Assembly: GCF_000714815.1 (NCBI RefSeq)
Contig: NZ_JMIH01000034.1
Span: 1 to 64,000 of the forward strand
DNA length: 64,000 bases
Origin: Anditalea andensis
GTDB taxonomy: Bacteria; Bacteroidota; Bacteroidia; Cytophagales; Cyclobacteriaceae
Direction: 5' to 3'
Part shown: piece by piece, positions 26,856 to 36,278 of the stretch
How positions within the stretch are numbered: the stretch's first letter is position 1
How the letters are laid out: each line of letters begins with the position of its first letter
Position numbers and translations under genes: made by a program
The notes under the pieces: model-generated
Database searches by the model: none
What the model saw: the letters and a program-made list of their open reading frames with translations, nothing else
What the model was told of the DNA's origin: nothing

Positions 26856-28259
26856 TCAACCATTTACCTGTTGCGTTTTTTTCTTATACCACATTTCCTG
26901 GATCTTCTCCAGTGTTTTTCCTTTTGTTTCCGGCACCATCCTATATACCACGATGAATGCTGTCAGACAGCAAAAGGCAAAAAACCAGAAGGTACTTGCC
27001 GCTCCAAAAGCTGCCAGCATAATGGGCGTAATCTGTCCCACTATAGTGTCCGCTACCCACATCACCATAATGCTCAATGCCAATGCACGACCTCGGATTT
27101 TATCAGGAAAGATCTCAGAGGCAATTACAAATTTCAGAGGCCCAATGGAAAAGGCAAAACTGGCCAGAAATATAGTGGCGCTGATCAGTAAAAGAAAGCT
27201 TTCTGTATTTCCTGTATAAAAACAAATGCCGGTGACAAATAAACTGATGGCGGCGCAAACGGTACCAGTCAGATACAGCGGACGTCGACCCAGGCTGTCT
27301 ACTTTCCATACCGCGATAAAAGTAAAGAGCATATTGACCGTACCGAGTAAAATCTGGCCAAGAAAAGCATTGTTTAAATTTAATCCTGCTTCTTTCAAGA
27401 TACTTGGACCATAATAGATTATGGCATTGATGCCACTAAACTGGGAAAACAGTGGAAGAAGTATACCTATCAGTAAAGGTTTTCGCATTTCCGGAGCAAG
27501 AAGCATTTTATAGGAGGATCCCTTTTTTGTGTATTGATTGGCATGGATCTCTTCTAGATCCTGCTTAATTTCATCCTCCTTTTTGATCTTCTTCATGATA
27601 TGCAGTGCGTCCTTATTCCTGCCCATTTGTATCAGCCATCGGGGACTTTCCGGGATAAATATCAGACCTATAAAAAACAACAGTGCGGGAAAAACCTCTA
27701 TACTGAACATCCCCCGCCATACTTCGTCTACATAAAGAAAACGGAAATCAGCAGGTAAATCCTGGGGGGCGATATTATTGGATAAGCTTAATAAACCCGC
27801 ATTTGTCAAATAGGCTACTAAGATACCGAATGTAATGGCAAGTTGGTAACAGGTTACCAAGCGGCCCCTTATTTTAGAAGGGGCTATTTCGGACAGGTAT
27901 AGCGGTACGGCGTTTGAAGCTATACCTACTGCTATACCGCCCAGCATTCTGGCATATATAAGCAGTGCAAAAGTAGGCATCAGGGTACTTCCCACAGCAG
28001 AAATAAGAAATAGGAGTGCAGCTAAAAGCAACAGCTTTTTCCTCCCAAACCGGTCACACAGCTCACCTGAAAAAGCCACGCCCAGTACTGCGCCTACCAA
28101 AGCTGAAGATACAAACCAACCTTCCTCTGCAGCATTCAAAGCAAACTGGGACTGCACAAAAGGCAAAACACCGGATATGACCGCCATATCAAAACCAAAT
28201 AGAAGACCACCCAAAGAACTTATCAGTGTTACTTTACCTATATAATACCCATTATTCAT
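26856..28259 (-). CDS. MFS sugar porter
   Basis: This inner-membrane transporter of 467 residues has twelve predicted helices and belongs to the MFS sugar porter family (XylE/GLUT-like); it would import mannose or short mannosides from the periplasm. Family signatures are all visible: 'GGLLFGFDMAVISG' in helix 1, 'GELCDRFGRKKLLL' between helices 2 and 3, 'PESPRWLIQMGR' after helix 6, 'DSLGRRPL' between helices 8 and 9, and 'PETKGKTLEKIQEMW' at the C-terminus. It lies between the second GH92 gene (211 bases upstream) and the GntR gene (175 bases downstream), with its own candidate operator at 28323-28334. Confidence 0.92.
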   Translation of the reverse strand: MNNGYYIGKVTLISSLGGLLFGFDMAVISGVLPFVQSQFALNAAEEGWFVSSALVGAVLGVAFSGELCDRFGRKKLLLLAALLFLISAVGSTLMPTFALLIYARMLGGIAVGIASNAVPLYLSEIAPSKIRGRLVTCYQLAITFGILVAYLTNAGLLSLSNNIAPQDLPADFRFLYVDEVWRGMFSIEVFPALLFFIGLIFIPESPRWLIQMGRNKDALHIMKKIKKEDEIKQDLEEIHANQYTKKGSSYKMLLAPEMRKPLLIGILLPLFSQFSGINAIIYYGPSILKEAGLNLNNAFLGQILLGTVNMLFTFIAVWKVDSLGRRPLYLTGTVCAAISLFVTGICFYTGNTESFLLLISATIFLASFAFSIGPLKFVIASEIFPDKIRGRALALSIMVMWVADTIVGQITPIMLAAFGAASTFWFFAFCCLTAFIVVYRMVPETKGKTLEKIQEMWYKKKTQQVNG

Positions 28260-28322
28260 ACTAAACTATTCCGTATTATTCCAAATAATAAAAATATATT
28301 TAAATATAAATTAAATGTACGA

Positions 28323-28334
28323 ATGTTCAAACAT
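28323..28334. promoter_or_regulatory. Candidate operator ATGTTCAAACAT
   Basis: A perfect ATGTT/AACAT dyad 64 bases upstream of the MFS start. Read on the minus strand it is ATGTTTGAACAT, one base from the sequence inside the palindrome before SusC. The placement fits a repressor site in the promoter. Confidence 0.35.
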
Positions 28335-28470
28335 ATCCTTTTAAATTTTTTTAAGATATGGTTTTAAAGCATTTTAAAAATGAGTTGCTTTTATATTGAT
28401 TTAATTCTTCTCAAATTTTCATCCTCTGACTTAAGCATTATTGCCACCCTAATTATAAATAAAGAAAGGG

Positions 28471-30651
28471 TTAATCTGTAATTATCTGTAAATCTCCTCC
28501 CTTATTGAACAGCTCATGGGAAATGAAATACCCTTTTATAGCATTGCCGTCTACAGTGATCCCCTTCATATTTCTACCTTGTGAAGAGTTGGTTATGTTT
28601 AGCGTTCTGTTTTGCTCCAGCTGCCACCTTACGCTGTCAAATAATGGAACAGTGACTATATATTCATCATCCGCCGGAGACAAGGGATATATACCCAGGG
28701 ACGCAAAAACATACCATGATGACATTTCACCGGCATCATCCATACCGGGTAGTGCCAATCCATGTTCCCCTACTCCGTAAAAATTATTGAGAACATTATC
28801 AATAATCAGCTGGGATTTTTCAGGCTTTCCTATAAAATGGTAAGAAAATGGTGCTTCATGATCAGGCTGATTTCCCACACAATATTGTCCAATGAAACTA
28901 GATACATTCCTGGCGATGTGGTCTGGGTTCCAGGGTACAGTAAAGAGCGAATCTAATTTTGCCTCAAAAGCACTGGCTCCGCCATATAGCTGAACCAGTC
29001 CTTCCATGTCATGCGGTACATAAAAAGACAGTTGCCAGGCATTTGCCTCCCGGTACGTATATTCATAATAAGGATATTGTGGATCAAAGTTCTTTACCCA
29101 TGTACCATCACTCAACCTGCCTCTCATAAAATTGGTGGATTTATCAAATACATTCACATAATTTTGAGAGCGTTTCATTAAGGAATGATAATTGTCATCA
29201 TCTTCCATGATTAGCGCCAGTTGTGCCAGTGAATAGTCATCATAAGCATACTCCAGCGTTTTGGATACGCCAGCTTTCGCCTTTGTTTCTACATGGGGCT
29301 TTTCTATATCAGGACTGGATACATACCCTTTCTCGATGTATTCACTGATAAAAGGACGGATTCCTCCTTCTACATTTGCATTACGCAACAGCAGCTGGTA
29401 TACACTTTTGACATCAAAATCTTTTATACCTCTTTTATATGCTCCTGTAATAAAAGGAGCGGCATGGTCTCCATGAAAAAAAGTCGGAATAAAGCCTGTT
29501 TTTTCTCCCATATGATGCATGGACCTGATTACATCAGCCGTTACATCAGGGGCTATAATGGTCATTAATACCAACTTATTCCGATAGGTATCCCATAAGG
29601 AAGGCCTGGTATAATATCGAAAATCCGCTTTGGAGATATTTCCTTCTATGTCCTGAAATTCACCGTTCACGTCACTACGTAGGGCAGGCCATAAAAATGA
29701 TCTATAAAGAGAGGTATAGAACATTTCCTTTTGCTTATCACTTCCCCCTTCTATCTTTATGTTGGAAAGCAGTTTTTCCCAAGTTTCAGCTGCTTCTGAC
29801 TTCACGGCATCAAAGGTTTTGGTAGCTATTTCCCTGGTATGGTTTTCCTTGGCGTTTTGGGCACTTACAAAGGAGAGTCCGATTTTCATCTCCACATTAT
29901 GGTCAGCCCCTCCAAGGTGTACTAAGGCATTTCCCTTTCGTGTCCCGGGCTGATTGACTTCCAGCTTTTGTATAGGAACATTCAGTGTGGCATAGAAATG
30001 AATAATCTGTTCCCCGTTACGTTGAAAACCTTCAATTTCTTTTTCACCTTTTTGCCTGATGCCCCAATCAGTCACTTCGTTATTGGCTTTGCCCAGATCA
30101 AACAATATTTTATTATCAGTAGGATGCTTAAAATTATATTTGTGAAATCCTGATCTTAAAGTAGAAGTCAACTCCACATCCACAGCATAATCTTCTAAAT
30201 AAACCTGATAATATCCAGGTTGGGCATTTTCCCGATCATGACGAAAGCGTGATCCGTATTTATTCGGATGGGTATGATCTCCCGATACTGGAAGTACCGG
30301 AATATTGCAATAGTTCCAATGACCTTTATTGGTATGGGTAAAGGCATAGATAACACTATCCTCATACTGATATCCTGCCCCGGTACCATATTCTGTAATA
30401 GGACTTAGCTGTACCATAGCATTGGGCAGGGAACTACCAGGATAAGTCAAACCCGCCCATACCCTCCAGCCTTCAGGCGGGGTATAGCCGATGAAATCCG
30501 GATCGGTAAGGGGCGCGGTTCCTATAAATGGATTAACCCAGTCGATCAACCTATTATTTTTTTGGCTTTCAGTGGTTGCCTGACCGTCTACCTCGTGAGG
30601 TAATAATAGGATATTAAGAAGGATTAGGGTCATTAAAGGTAATAATTTCAT
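28471..30651 (-). CDS. GH92 alpha-mannosidase, periplasmic
   Basis: This second GH92 exo-alpha-mannosidase is 726 residues long. It has a signal peptide cleaved by signal peptidase I (residues 1-23, ending EVDGQ) and no lipobox, so it should be soluble in the periplasm. Hallmarks: 'LIDWVNPFIGTAPLTDPDF' at the mature N-terminus, 'SLWDTYRNKLVLMTIIAPD' in the barrel, and the canonical 'GLALPGMDDAGEMSSWYVF' near residue 635. Only this copy keeps the standard GMDDxGxMSSWYVF form, so the two GH92 enzymes probably differ in linkage specificity. It is the first gene of the mannan region in transcription order, 211 bases before the MFS gene. Confidence 0.93.
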   Translation of the reverse strand: MKLLPLMTLILLNILLLPHEVDGQATTESQKNNRLIDWVNPFIGTAPLTDPDFIGYTPPEGWRVWAGLTYPGSSLPNAMVQLSPITEYGTGAGYQYEDSVIYAFTHTNKGHWNYCNIPVLPVSGDHTHPNKYGSRFRHDRENAQPGYYQVYLEDYAVDVELTSTLRSGFHKYNFKHPTDNKILFDLGKANNEVTDWGIRQKGEKEIEGFQRNGEQIIHFYATLNVPIQKLEVNQPGTRKGNALVHLGGADHNVEMKIGLSFVSAQNAKENHTREIATKTFDAVKSEAAETWEKLLSNIKIEGGSDKQKEMFYTSLYRSFLWPALRSDVNGEFQDIEGNISKADFRYYTRPSLWDTYRNKLVLMTIIAPDVTADVIRSMHHMGEKTGFIPTFFHGDHAAPFITGAYKRGIKDFDVKSVYQLLLRNANVEGGIRPFISEYIEKGYVSSPDIEKPHVETKAKAGVSKTLEYAYDDYSLAQLALIMEDDDNYHSLMKRSQNYVNVFDKSTNFMRGRLSDGTWVKNFDPQYPYYEYTYREANAWQLSFYVPHDMEGLVQLYGGASAFEAKLDSLFTVPWNPDHIARNVSSFIGQYCVGNQPDHEAPFSYHFIGKPEKSQLIIDNVLNNFYGVGEHGLALPGMDDAGEMSSWYVFASLGIYPLSPADDEYIVTVPLFDSVRWQLEQNRTLNITNSSQGRNMKGITVDGNAIKGYFISHELFNKGGDLQIITD

Positions 30652-31036
30652 TTTGGGTCTATCTAGGTAATGATTAAATAAATCGATTTAGCAATTCGTT
30701 AATAAACTATTGAACAATGCTTAATTTTATAAATGATCAGTGTGGCAGAATACAAATTAATGAATTATATTCTTTAATAAAACTTTTAAACAATATAATA
30801 ACCATTTGAAAATCAAACATGGGCATATAATTAAGTGGACAGTTATAATATTCAAATTTACAGCCTCCTACTACTATAATTTTTAGTCCTCCATATAAAG
30901 TTCATTCTCCATGGCTTTATAAATTGAAAAAAATGATGGATCCATCCATATCCATTTATAGTAAATTGACCTCCAACAATAGGAAATATCACTTGGACAA
31001 TTTTCTACATTTAAAATTTCCCTGTGGCATGTCTTT
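30652..31036. other. AT-rich leader region of the second GH92 gene
   Basis: No gene is visible. The stretch separates the 3' end of the ebo operon from GH92 and must hold the GH92 promoter; a TTGAACAA core at 30712-30720 distantly resembles the dyads near SusC and the MFS gene. Confidence 0.35.
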
Positions 31037-31079
31037 ACTAAATAGGCAATCTGTAATGGTAACAGATCGCCTATTTAGT
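31037..31079 (-). terminator. Strong hairpin behind the ebo operon
   Basis: ACTAAATAGGC (31037-31047) and GCCTATTTAGT (31069-31079) form perfect 11-base arms, and inside them TCTGT/ACAGA extends the stem after a two-base bulge. It begins 12 bases past the MFS stop, so it is the natural end of the eight-gene ebo transcript. Confidence 0.65.
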
Positions 31080-31090
31080 CAATTTGTATT

Positions 31091-32323
31091 TTAATGAACG
31101 GCCATTTCTTTAGTGCTTTTTGAGTTTTTTTGCCAGAAAAACAAAATCGTAAAGAGCACGATAAGGATCGCTGGGAATGCAACCATCTTTTCCAGCGTAT
31201 CTTGACCGGTGGCCAATTCTAAAGCTTCTCCCATTAAACCGCTGGCCATTTTTTCTTCTCGGGCACTATCGATCCAGCTACCGATAATGGGTTGAAAGAT
31301 GGAGGTTGAAAACATCCCCACCCCTCCTATTACAGACATCCCCAATGCACTGCTCAAAGGCACTCTTTGTGCGACAGCTCCTACCATCACAGGCCAGAAA
31401 TAGCATACCCCCAATGCAAATATTATTGCAGCTATATAAGCCATAGGTCCAGTGACAGTGCTGAACATATAAATGCCAATGGCAGCCAATATAGCCCCAC
31501 CAAGGAGTGCGCCTGTTTGTCCCAAAAGCTGGACTACAGGTCCTGCAAAAAATCTACCCAGCGCCATCAGCGCACTGATCAGGGCCAATATAATCATTGG
31601 TTCAGCCCCGCTATAACTGAATATCACGCTTACCCACTGATTAGGTCCAAACTCCGTAATGGCCGTAAGTGCCATACAAATAAACAAAAACATGTATAAA
31701 GGGCTGATCATGGCCTTTAAGTTTTCTGTCAGTGAGGTAGCCCCTTCTACTTTTGGTTGGGGAAATGCTTTTCCAAAAAACAAAAAGGCATAAATGACAG
31801 TCGGTACCATGATTATCCACATTTGAATTTCCCAACCCAAATTGATTGTCGTCATGGCATAAGAGATGATAGATCCCAAAAATATACCTCCCGGAAACCA
31901 CATGTGAAATCTACCCATCATTTTATTCATTTTGATACCGGAATACATATCCGCTATCATAGGATTACAGGCAGCTTCTGTACAGCCATTACCTATCCCG
32001 ATCAATAGGGTGGATATAAGTAAGGTAGTATATCCACCTGCAAAAATCGTCATTAAAATACCCAGGGTGTGGGCTACAAACGCTACATTCATGATAATCC
32101 GTGGACCTACAGAATGATAAACCAGCCCTCCTATAATCATTGATATAGGAAATCCCAAAAACCACATAGAATTTATAAATCCTAACTGTTCGGCAGAAAG
32201 TCCAAATTGTAATCCTAATTGGGGAAGAATTCCTGCTCTAATCGAAAAAGAGAAAGCAGTAGTGATAAGAGCAAAGCAACTACCGTTAAACAAAGCACTT
32301 TTGTTAATTTGGTTCATAGGCAT
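31091..32323 (-). CDS. MFS transporter at the end of the ebo operon
   Basis: This inner-membrane protein of 410 residues has about twelve helices and belongs to the major facilitator superfamily. 'GFPISMIIGGLVYHSVGPRIIMNVAF' is the loop 2-3 motif region, and 'IGIGNGCTEAACNPMIADMY' is a conserved helix 4 segment with a Glu, unlike typical sugar porters. It lies 83 bases after EboF and directly before a strong terminator, so it is the last gene of the ebo transcript. Because ebo proteins are implicated in metabolite movement, this is a good candidate for the exporter or importer of the ebo product. The substrate cannot be read from sequence. Confidence 0.82.
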   Translation of the reverse strand: MPMNQINKSALFNGSCFALITTAFSFSIRAGILPQLGLQFGLSAEQLGFINSMWFLGFPISMIIGGLVYHSVGPRIIMNVAFVAHTLGILMTIFAGGYTTLLISTLLIGIGNGCTEAACNPMIADMYSGIKMNKMMGRFHMWFPGGIFLGSIISYAMTTINLGWEIQMWIIMVPTVIYAFLFFGKAFPQPKVEGATSLTENLKAMISPLYMFLFICMALTAITEFGPNQWVSVIFSYSGAEPMIILALISALMALGRFFAGPVVQLLGQTGALLGGAILAAIGIYMFSTVTGPMAYIAAIIFALGVCYFWPVMVGAVAQRVPLSSALGMSVIGGVGMFSTSIFQPIIGSWIDSAREEKMASGLMGEALELATGQDTLEKMVAFPAILIVLFTILFFWQKNSKSTKEMAVH

Positions 32324-32406
32324 TAATGGTTTATGGGTTTAAAAGGTTAATTAATATGTATTAATATACAGCATTTTTTATTCTGTTTATCTGACGCCAA
32401 AAAATT

Positions 32407-33777
32407 TTACATAACACGGTATTTTATCTGTTCATAAACATCTATTGACTCAATCGTTACATCTTCTGCCAGCTGATGCTGCTGGGTAATCAATACAGGC
32501 CAATTTTCCTTACTCTCACTAATCCTCCCATGCGATCCTTTTATCAATGTAGCATTCAGAGGAATGACATCCATCAAATACCTGAATCCCAGTTTCTTCT
32601 TTAATAATTTCAATCCAATCTTGCCTTTCAGGAACCGGATCTCTGGATCAGCAATTGTCTCTACAGGATCATACCCGGGCTTTCGGTGAATATCCACTGT
32701 CCGGGCATAGTCTGGGGCTTTTTTATCTTCCAACCAGAAATAATATGTAAACCACGAATCCTTATCTGCCACCACTACCAGTTCTCCTGCCCTTTCATGG
32801 TCCAGATGATACGACTTCTTTCCAGAATCATCCAGCACCAGCTCTACCCCGGAGGTGCTTATTAACAGCTCTTTTACCGCCTGAATATCTTTCGGATCTT
32901 TTATATAGACGTGAGCCAACTGGTGGTCAGCCACCGCAAATGCCTTACTGGCCCAGGTGTCCAAAGTCTCACGGCCCATTTCATCCTTCACTGTCAGGTA
33001 CCCATTTTCCCTAAGCACCCTATTGATGTGGACAGGATTATTCACATCGGTGATCCCATATTCAGAAACTATAATCACCTCCGCCCCCTGCTTTTCATAA
33101 TAGGTGATAAGATCTTTGCATACCTCATCTATTTCTTGTAGATCTTTACCAATTTTCGAAAAATCAATGCCCTGCCTTTGAAGATTATAATCTAAATGAG
33201 GCAAATATATAAGTGTTAATGTAGGGTCATGCCATCTGTCCACCAGCATAGATGCTTCTGCTATCCAGCGAGTGGAAGCTATATTGGCATTGGGTCCCCA
33301 GAAAGAGAAAAGAGGAAATTGGCCCAACTCCTGCTGAAGCTTTTCACGCAGATCCATAGGCTGGCTGTGAATATCTGGAAGCTTCCGGCCATCGGCAGGA
33401 TACAATGGCCTGGGCGTGACAGCATAATCTACAGAGGAGTTCATGTTAAACCACCAAAACATATTAGCACAGGTAAACGATGGATCCTGCTTTTTAAGCT
33501 CCTCCCAGATCTTGGGTGCCTGTACCAATTTATTGGACTGCCTCCAGAATTTGATTTCATATTCATCCCTAAAGCACCATCCATTTCCGACTGCCCCATG
33601 TTCAGAGGGCCACTTCCCTGTAAAATAAGTGGCCTGCATAGAACAGGTAACTGCAGGAAGGAGTGGTTTAATATATGCCTTTCTCCCTTTGTCTGACCAT
33701 TCTTTCAAAAATGGTGTATGCTTTCCGATCAATCGGGAAGATAGAGCAACTACATTAAGGACTACTGTTTTTTTCAT
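32407..33777 (-). CDS. eboF: EboF: alkaline phosphatase/phosphodiesterase-family protein
   Basis: This 456-residue protein of the nucleotide pyrophosphatase/phosphodiesterase fold is the EboF member of the ebo set. The nucleophile Thr lies in 'LLPAVTCSMQATYFTGKWPS' (about residue 44), with 'EHGAVGNGW' after it. Metal ligands are suggested by 'PHLDYNLQRQG' (about 197), 'VSEYGITDVNN' (about 240) and 'KGSHGR' near the C-terminus. There is no signal peptide, so it acts in the cytosol. Such enzymes hydrolyse phosphodiester or pyrophosphate bonds, which would fit release of a prenyl- or nucleotide-linked intermediate. It follows EboE by 90 bases. Confidence 0.85.
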   Translation of the reverse strand: MKKTVVLNVVALSSRLIGKHTPFLKEWSDKGRKAYIKPLLPAVTCSMQATYFTGKWPSEHGAVGNGWCFRDEYEIKFWRQSNKLVQAPKIWEELKKQDPSFTCANMFWWFNMNSSVDYAVTPRPLYPADGRKLPDIHSQPMDLREKLQQELGQFPLFSFWGPNANIASTRWIAEASMLVDRWHDPTLTLIYLPHLDYNLQRQGIDFSKIGKDLQEIDEVCKDLITYYEKQGAEVIIVSEYGITDVNNPVHINRVLRENGYLTVKDEMGRETLDTWASKAFAVADHQLAHVYIKDPKDIQAVKELLISTSGVELVLDDSGKKSYHLDHERAGELVVVADKDSWFTYYFWLEDKKAPDYARTVDIHRKPGYDPVETIADPEIRFLKGKIGLKLLKKKLGFRYLMDVIPLNATLIKGSHGRISESKENWPVLITQQHQLAEDVTIESIDVYEQIKYRVM

Positions 33778-33867
33778 GTTTTAAAATTTATTTTTATTGG
33801 TCATGTCCTATCCCGTATCAGTAGATGGACTTAACGGCACCTAAATGTTTGATTGTCAAAAGGCCGA

Positions 33868-35088
33868 TTACCGATTGGAAAAGATATTAATCACCCAGTC
33901 CATTTCTCGGATAATGGATGCTACTAAATCTAGTTGAATGCCCTTAGGCAATACTTCCCAGGTATAGGTCTCCACCTCGAGGTGATTGGTCACCCTTTCG
34001 TTTTTAATATAATCCAGCACCTGTACTATATCCTCCTGTGTGGAAGCTAACTTTCCATAACCTTGTATAAAAACCGGAACATGGAAATGTATGCGCCATT
34101 CATCAGCCTTGGTTGTTTGAAGTTGATGCAGGGCTTGAGGTAGATCTGGATAATGGGTAATTTGACCCTCAGCATCCCGCTCCACTACCTGATGAAGATA
34201 GGTAGATTCTACAAAAGGCTTGAGTGCATCATCCACCCACTGCCTTTCTTCTAATTTCCCCGGCAGCATTACTTTCAGTGCAGCACTGATTTGGATTTTT
34301 CCTATCTGAATACCATTGGTTTTCAATAATCTGAACACCTCTTCCGGCTTTTCATATCCTATGGCAAAATGGCAAACATCATAACAGAGACGGATATGTT
34401 TTTTTAAACATGCTTCCGCTGTTTGGGATGATAAGTCCAGCTGTTGTTTCAAATAGGCTGTACCGAGGGGCATAAGCCAATCATTGAACCAGATGATGAC
34501 CTCATCGGTATTTTCCAATAAACCATCGGGCTCGGGTTCTATATCCAGGTGTAATACCTGTTTGGTTTGTTGGTTGATCCTGTAGAGCTTTTCTGCTATT
34601 TTAACCATATGCATGGTGGCTTCATGCATTATCCGGTCCTTATCTTCCCTTACTGCTTCCCAGTATTTGTAAGAAAGAGGGGAAGTGGATATACCCCCAT
34701 CTATATTTTCCGGTAAAAGTACGGCTAGAATGTCAAAAAGGCGGGAAGTATAGTCAAACCTGGCAGGTGTAGTCCAATCTGGATGATGCACCTGATCTTT
34801 TACTATCTGATGGTGGAATTCTCCGAAAGGAAAACCATTCATGGTAAATACATAACAGTCATGCTCCTTTAGCCAGTTTTTAAATTCAGGGAGATTGTCC
34901 TTTTCCAATAGTGATATACTGGCCTTGTCTGAAAGCCTGAGACCAATCCCGAAAGAAGTGCCTTTTGCTACTTTACTTTTAACAGCGGGAACGGCAGCCT
35001 TAATACTGGCAAATGTATCTTCCCAACTTTCTCCGGGGTGAATATTAGTACAATAGGTTATATGGCAGCCGTTATTGAACATAGTCAA
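33868..35088 (-). CDS. eboE: EboE: TIM-barrel metabolite traffic protein
   Basis: This 406-residue protein matches the EboE family, a xylose-isomerase-like TIM barrel. Its opening 'CHITYCTNIHPGESWEDTF' is the family signature; 'HLDIEPEPDGLLENTDEV' (about residue 180), 'CYDVCHFAIGYEKPEEVF' (about 240), 'IHFHVPVFIQGYGKL' and 'HLEVETYTWEVLP' supply a set of Glu, Asp and His residues like those that hold metal in sugar-phosphate isomerases and epimerases. It starts 5 bases after the EboD stop, so the two are translated together. The reaction is unknown. An ATG two codons in (35082) may be the real start. Confidence 0.9.
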   Translation of the reverse strand: MTMFNNGCHITYCTNIHPGESWEDTFASIKAAVPAVKSKVAKGTSFGIGLRLSDKASISLLEKDNLPEFKNWLKEHDCYVFTMNGFPFGEFHHQIVKDQVHHPDWTTPARFDYTSRLFDILAVLLPENIDGGISTSPLSYKYWEAVREDKDRIMHEATMHMVKIAEKLYRINQQTKQVLHLDIEPEPDGLLENTDEVIIWFNDWLMPLGTAYLKQQLDLSSQTAEACLKKHIRLCYDVCHFAIGYEKPEEVFRLLKTNGIQIGKIQISAALKVMLPGKLEERQWVDDALKPFVESTYLHQVVERDAEGQITHYPDLPQALHQLQTTKADEWRIHFHVPVFIQGYGKLASTQEDIVQVLDYIKNERVTNHLEVETYTWEVLPKGIQLDLVASIIREMDWVINIFSNR

Positions 35089-35093
35089 ACTGG

Positions 35094-36251
35094 TTATTTT
35101 AAAGCTTCATTTACTCGCTCTTGCTGAAATATCTTGAGCATTTCTGTAGCACGATGGATCAGGTCTTTATCCATTTCATGGACTTCTATTCCCCTGCCTA
35201 TATCGTCCAATAACATGATAGTCAACTTACCACCCAAGTGTTCCCTAAATTCATCCAATCCTTTGATTACATTTCCATCCGAGAGTTCTGGGATATGTAC
35301 AGTAAAACCCAATTTTTTAAAAACTGAAATGATACGCAGTAAGTGTTCTTGGGAGATCATTCCTTTTAGATGGGAATATGTGGAATCCAGACAGATTCCA
35401 ATGGCCACTGCTTCACCGTGGCGCAGAGAATATTGTGTAAGCTGCTCCAGTTTATGTGCTGCCCAATGGCCAAAATCCAATGGACGGGATGATCCCATTT
35501 CAAATGGGTCTCCGCCTCCGATATGTTCAAGATGCATTTCTGCACAACGATAGATCAATACTTGCATGGCGTCCATATCCCTTGTGACCAATTTTTCTGA
35601 ATTAGCTTCAATCCAGTCAAAGAAAGAGGCATCTTTGATTAATGCCACCTTAATCGCCTCAGATATGCCCGATCGCCAGTCTCTGTGATCCAAAGTAGAC
35701 AAAAAGGTGGCGTCATTGATTACCGCATATGGAGGGGCAAATGTCCCAATGAAGTTTTTCTTTTTATAGGCATTCACACTGTTTTTAATGCCTATACCGG
35801 AGTCATTCTGTGCCAATACAGTAGTGGGTATCCTAATATGCCGGATCCCTCTATGGGCGATAGCTGAAGCAAAACCAGCCATGTCCAGTACAGCTCCTCC
35901 ACCTATAGCCACTATAAATGAGTGACGGTCTATACCATAAGCATTAGTGGCATCTATGATCTGCTCCACATATTGCATGCTGTTTTTTACCTCTTCACCT
36001 CCGGGTACTATCAAAGGTAAAGCGCACAAGATAAAATGGTTTTTATATGCCTGAGCGTATTTTTGGATCTTATCGGTAAGATCAGGGTGCAGTTCTGCTA
36101 CTTTATGATCTATGACAAAAAATACTTTGGCCAGCTGTGGCTTCATAACTGATTTGGCCAAAAGCGTATTTTCTATGTCAAAAACATTTTCCGTAAAATG
36201 AACCGAATAGGTAAAGGGTACAGAAAAAGATTGTTTGAGTGGTTTTTTCAT
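35094..36251 (-). CDS. eboD: EboD: 3-dehydroquinate synthase-like sugar phosphate cyclase
   Basis: This 385-residue protein has the dehydroquinate-synthase fold. NAD-binding elements are 'PGGEEVKNS' (about 83) and 'IVAIGGGAVLDMAGFAS' (about 115); the substrate region is 'RIPTTVLAQNDSGIGIKNSV', and metal ligands are predicted in 'SGISEAIKVALI', 'DFGHWAAHKLE' and 'LRHGEAVAIG'. The IPTTVLAQNDSGIG form, in place of IPTTLLAMVDASVG, separates it from true AroB, so it is one of the sugar phosphate cyclases that act on other substrates such as heptulose phosphates. It follows the UbiA gene by 27 bases and overlaps nothing. Role in shikimate synthesis is unlikely in this setting. Confidence 0.9.
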   Translation of the reverse strand: MKKPLKQSFSVPFTYSVHFTENVFDIENTLLAKSVMKPQLAKVFFVIDHKVAELHPDLTDKIQKYAQAYKNHFILCALPLIVPGGEEVKNSMQYVEQIIDATNAYGIDRHSFIVAIGGGAVLDMAGFASAIAHRGIRHIRIPTTVLAQNDSGIGIKNSVNAYKKKNFIGTFAPPYAVINDATFLSTLDHRDWRSGISEAIKVALIKDASFFDWIEANSEKLVTRDMDAMQVLIYRCAEMHLEHIGGGDPFEMGSSRPLDFGHWAAHKLEQLTQYSLRHGEAVAIGICLDSTYSHLKGMISQEHLLRIISVFKKLGFTVHIPELSDGNVIKGLDEFREHLGGKLTIMLLDDIGRGIEVHEMDKDLIHRATEMLKIFQQERVNEALK

Positions 36252-36278
36252 CTATATTTTATAAATAGTTAAAGGACC

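Noticed and set aside
31367-31699. Plus-strand frame of 110 codons within the MFS gene
   Set aside because: It is antisense to a clear membrane transporter and rich in His/Ser/Tyr as typical for reverse complements of hydrophobic codons.
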